Positions 61,981-64,000 of a stretch of DNA of 64,000 bases are shown here, in pieces (position 1 is the first letter of the stretch; every line of letters starts with the position of its first letter). A program made the translations under genes and the position numbers. Source of the DNA: Thomasclavelia cocleata (GTDB lineage Bacteria > Bacillota_I > Bacilli_A > Erysipelotrichales > Coprobacillaceae); contig NZ_FOIN01000004.1 in the NCBI RefSeq assembly GCF_900102365.1, forward strand, positions 1 through 64,000, given 5' to 3'. The notes under the pieces are model-generated. The model did no database searches, was not told where the DNA came from, and saw only the letters and a program-made list of their open reading frames with translations.

Positions 61981-63858
61981 TTATTTTTTTAAAAAATTTT
62001 GAATGAATGTTATGATTTGATGAAGATCATCTAATTTCCAAAATTCAAGAAATTCTAATTTGGAATATCCTAATAATAATTGAATAATTCTTGCTGGGTC
62101 GTAGGATTCAATTATGAATGTAACTGTTCTTGAGTTTTCATCAAGATATACTTTGATTTGTTCTGATTGTGTATTTTTGATAGCTAAATGAAAATGCTGA
62201 TTGATCTCTATTGTTTCACAATCTGTTTTTTCAAAATCATGACATACAATGATATGGTGTTTATTGAATAAAGGAATCGATTGTAAACTTGGTTTGCCTA
62301 ATAAATATTGTATTAACACTTGAAATGCATGTATCTGGTTTTCTTTATTTAAAAAGCTTAAATCATTATAGAGCTTTTTAAAATCAATTAAATTTTTATG
62401 GGGAATGATGTTTAATTGATAGAGTTTAAAATAATCTTCAAATGACATATTAATATTGATAAATTCTGTTGGGATATTCTTTTTGAAATAACTTGGTATT
62501 TTTTCAGTGAAAAGAATAGCATCTATATGATCCCATTCATCGAAAAAAGGAATTTCATATTTTGACATAACTTTGACTACCTTTAAATAAAAAAATGTTT
62601 CGAGTTGGGATAATAAATGTTCTTTTAAATTTTTAGGTGCCCCACATATTAATATGATTTTTTTTACATGTACTTTTTTTCGATAGAACAAATTTGAAAA
62701 ATATAATTTGATAAAATTAATATCCTGTTTATCAATGTAGATATCATGGATCATATTTTCTTGACAATATTGTGTAATGAGCGATGAGAGTTTTGAATCT
62801 AAAGAAGGATAATATTCTTCAAAATATGGTATTTCTAACTTTATATTATTTAATCTGTAGCTTTTTTCTAAATGATAGTAGAGACTATTAAAAAAGATAG
62901 GATCTTCTATAAAGTACTGTGAATAATTCTGATGAATAAAATGCATTAATCCATAAATAAATTTTATAATTTTAAGATTTATAGTTTGATTATCCCTTTG
63001 GTCATGACACATTAAATTATAATGATTTATAATCTGTTGTTGACTTTCCAGGCTCATTTTTACATCAAATAAGATTTCAATTTCATCAAAAAATGATTGA
63101 AAATTAGCATATGATTGTAGATGAATATTTTTATTTTGTACAAGTAAAGGAATGTTATTTTTATCATACCATATATTAAGAAGGATAGTACAAGCAAACC
63201 AGTAAATCAAAGAATCAGTTATTATTTGATTATTTGTTTCAAAAAATTGATGTAGAATAGGGAAAATTTCTCTGATTGTAATATTGTTAAAGGTCTCCAT
63301 GATATACTTGTGCATAAGAATTTCACATTTTTCAAATTCTTCTTTATATAAAGAATATTCAATGAGATATAAAACATCACGTTGAAATTCATATTGATTT
63401 TTTGCGTTACCTGTTAAATAAAATATATTATTATAGTTGAGTTCTAAATGATATTGTTTTAGGGATTCTTTAACCAGTTCCAAATCATTTTTTATTGTCA
63501 TTCTTGAGATGTTCATTTCTTTTGATAATTGAGAAAGATTCATCTTTTTAATGTTAAAAGCACAAATAACTAAAAGAAGATGAAGTCTTTGTTCTTGTGA
63601 AAATTTAAAATTATTTTTTTTTGATTTTTTAATAATTTTAAGTTTTTCAACATTATTAACAATAAACAATCCTTTATTATCAGTTTCTAAAACAGGATGA
63701 GATAAATCTTTAAAATATTCATTAATGCAAGATACATCATATCTTACTTGTCTTAAAGATATTTTTAAAGTATCAGAAACCTCTTTTATAGTTATGTTTG
63801 GTTCTGATAGAATTATTTCTGCAATTTGTTTCATTCTTGAAGTTATTTTTTTTACCAT
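61981..63858 (-). CDS. PRD-containing BglG/Mga-type transcriptional regulator
   Basis: 625 residues. Two N-terminal helix-turn-helix domains: 5-60 (IKEVSDTLKISLRQVRYDVSCIN) and 88-145 (LSQLSKEMNISRMTIKNDLELV). PRD-like helical domains follow (about 160-390). IILICGAPKNLKEHLLSQLETFF (401-423) resembles the EIIB-type loop with Cys405. This layout belongs to PTS-controlled activators of the MtlR/LicR/Mga kind, not to RNA-binding antiterminators. No PTS gene is visible here, so the target is unknown. The ATG has no ribosome site; see the promoter entry. Confidence 0.8.
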   Translation of the reverse strand: MVKKITSRMKQIAEIILSEPNITIKEVSDTLKISLRQVRYDVSCINEYFKDLSHPVLETDNKGLFIVNNVEKLKIIKKSKKNNFKFSQEQRLHLLLVICAFNIKKMNLSQLSKEMNISRMTIKNDLELVKESLKQYHLELNYNNIFYLTGNAKNQYEFQRDVLYLIEYSLYKEEFEKCEILMHKYIMETFNNITIREIFPILHQFFETNNQIITDSLIYWFACTILLNIWYDKNNIPLLVQNKNIHLQSYANFQSFFDEIEILFDVKMSLESQQQIINHYNLMCHDQRDNQTINLKIIKFIYGLMHFIHQNYSQYFIEDPIFFNSLYYHLEKSYRLNNIKLEIPYFEEYYPSLDSKLSSLITQYCQENMIHDIYIDKQDINFIKLYFSNLFYRKKVHVKKIILICGAPKNLKEHLLSQLETFFYLKVVKVMSKYEIPFFDEWDHIDAILFTEKIPSYFKKNIPTEFININMSFEDYFKLYQLNIIPHKNLIDFKKLYNDLSFLNKENQIHAFQVLIQYLLGKPSLQSIPLFNKHHIIVCHDFEKTDCETIEINQHFHLAIKNTQSEQIKVYLDENSRTVTFIIESYDPARIIQLLLGYSKLEFLEFWKLDDLHQIITFIQNFLKK

Positions 63859-63866
63859 AATTTAAT

Positions 63867-63894
63867 ACCATATTTTCTTTCTATACATTGTCAA
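63867..63894 (-). promoter_or_regulatory. Promoter placing the start of transcription at the PRD-regulator ATG
   Basis: On the minus strand TTGACA (63894-63889), 16-base spacer, TATGGT (63872-63867). Only eight bases separate the -10 box from the ATG, which would give an almost leaderless message. Confidence 0.45.
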
Positions 63895-64000
63895 TTCTAC
63901 TAAAAAAATTAAAAATGTAAAGAAGTTATACTTCAATAAGATATTAAAAGTTAATATTTAAGGATATGTATTTAATTTATGGATATATATGTATAAATAA

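Noticed and set aside
1..64000. CRISPR arrays, tRNA and rRNA genes, prophage genes
   Set aside because: No regularly spaced direct repeats, no tRNA-like cloverleaf with a CCA-type end, no rRNA-like GC-rich stretch and no phage structural genes were noticed. A covariance-model scan would be decisive.

Overview
The window is very AT-rich (roughly three quarters A+T by eye) and reads as a chromosomal segment of a low-GC Gram-positive gut bacterium. Spacers carry many intrinsic terminators, several genes start with TTG or GTG behind strong AGGAGG-type ribosome sites, and there is an agr-type quorum-sensing locus, a BglG/Mga-type PRD regulator and a LoaP-type NusG paralog. My best guess is the Erysipelotrichia (the Thomasclavelia/Coprobacillus group). 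That placement is inferred from style and gene content, not from a marker gene. No rRNA, tRNA, CRISPR array or intact insertion sequence was seen.

About two thirds of the window (0.77-45 kb) is surface-polysaccharide biosynthesis in two consecutive plus-strand loci. Locus 1 (0.77-17.95 kb) starts with a promoter, a loaP-type antiterminator gene, an RNA hairpin two bases after its stop codon, and an intrinsic terminator just before the first biosynthetic gene. It then encodes an EpsN-like aminotransferase, a PglC/EpsL-like phosphosugar transferase, a TagD-like cytidylyltransferase, two LicD phosphotransferases, glycosyltransferases, an acyltransferase, a Wzy-like polymerase, a MurJ/Wzx-type flippase and the CapE-CapF-CapG set for UDP-N-acetyl-L-fucosamine. 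A VapD-like gene pair, with a decayed second copy, sits between capF and capG. A strong terminator closes the locus at 17.95 kb.

Locus 2 (18.4-45.3 kb) begins with a second copy of the control region: same promoter, a decayed loaP and a well-preserved hairpin whose stem shows a compensatory change. It encodes a CapM-like phosphosugar transferase, an EpsG-like polymerase, a third LicD, many glycosyltransferases and O-acyltransferases, and a complete CMP-Kdo pathway (KdsB, KdsA, KdsD, KdsC). A two-gene ABC polysaccharide exporter, a pyruvyl transferase and an F420-dehydrogenase-beta-like iron-sulfur protein follow. A Kdo pathway beside an ABC exporter is typical of Gram-negative capsules and LPS and is striking here. 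The simplest reading is that LoaP from locus 1 acts on both operons.

After a gene-poor, decayed stretch (43.9-46.1 kb) come an AAA-ATPase/PD-(D/E)XK protein, an agr-like locus (kinase and regulator on the minus strand; AgrB protease and a very short cysteine-free AgrD-like peptide on the plus strand), a PatB/MalY C-S lyase, a membrane protein, nrdA-nrdB, a frameshifted small membrane protein behind a near-consensus promoter, an Rpn-family nuclease whose ATG appears to have become ATA, a decayed aminotransferase tail, a zinc-ribbon/TPM-domain gene pair, and a PRD-type regulator. The left edge cuts a type Ic aspartate aminotransferase gene on the minus strand.
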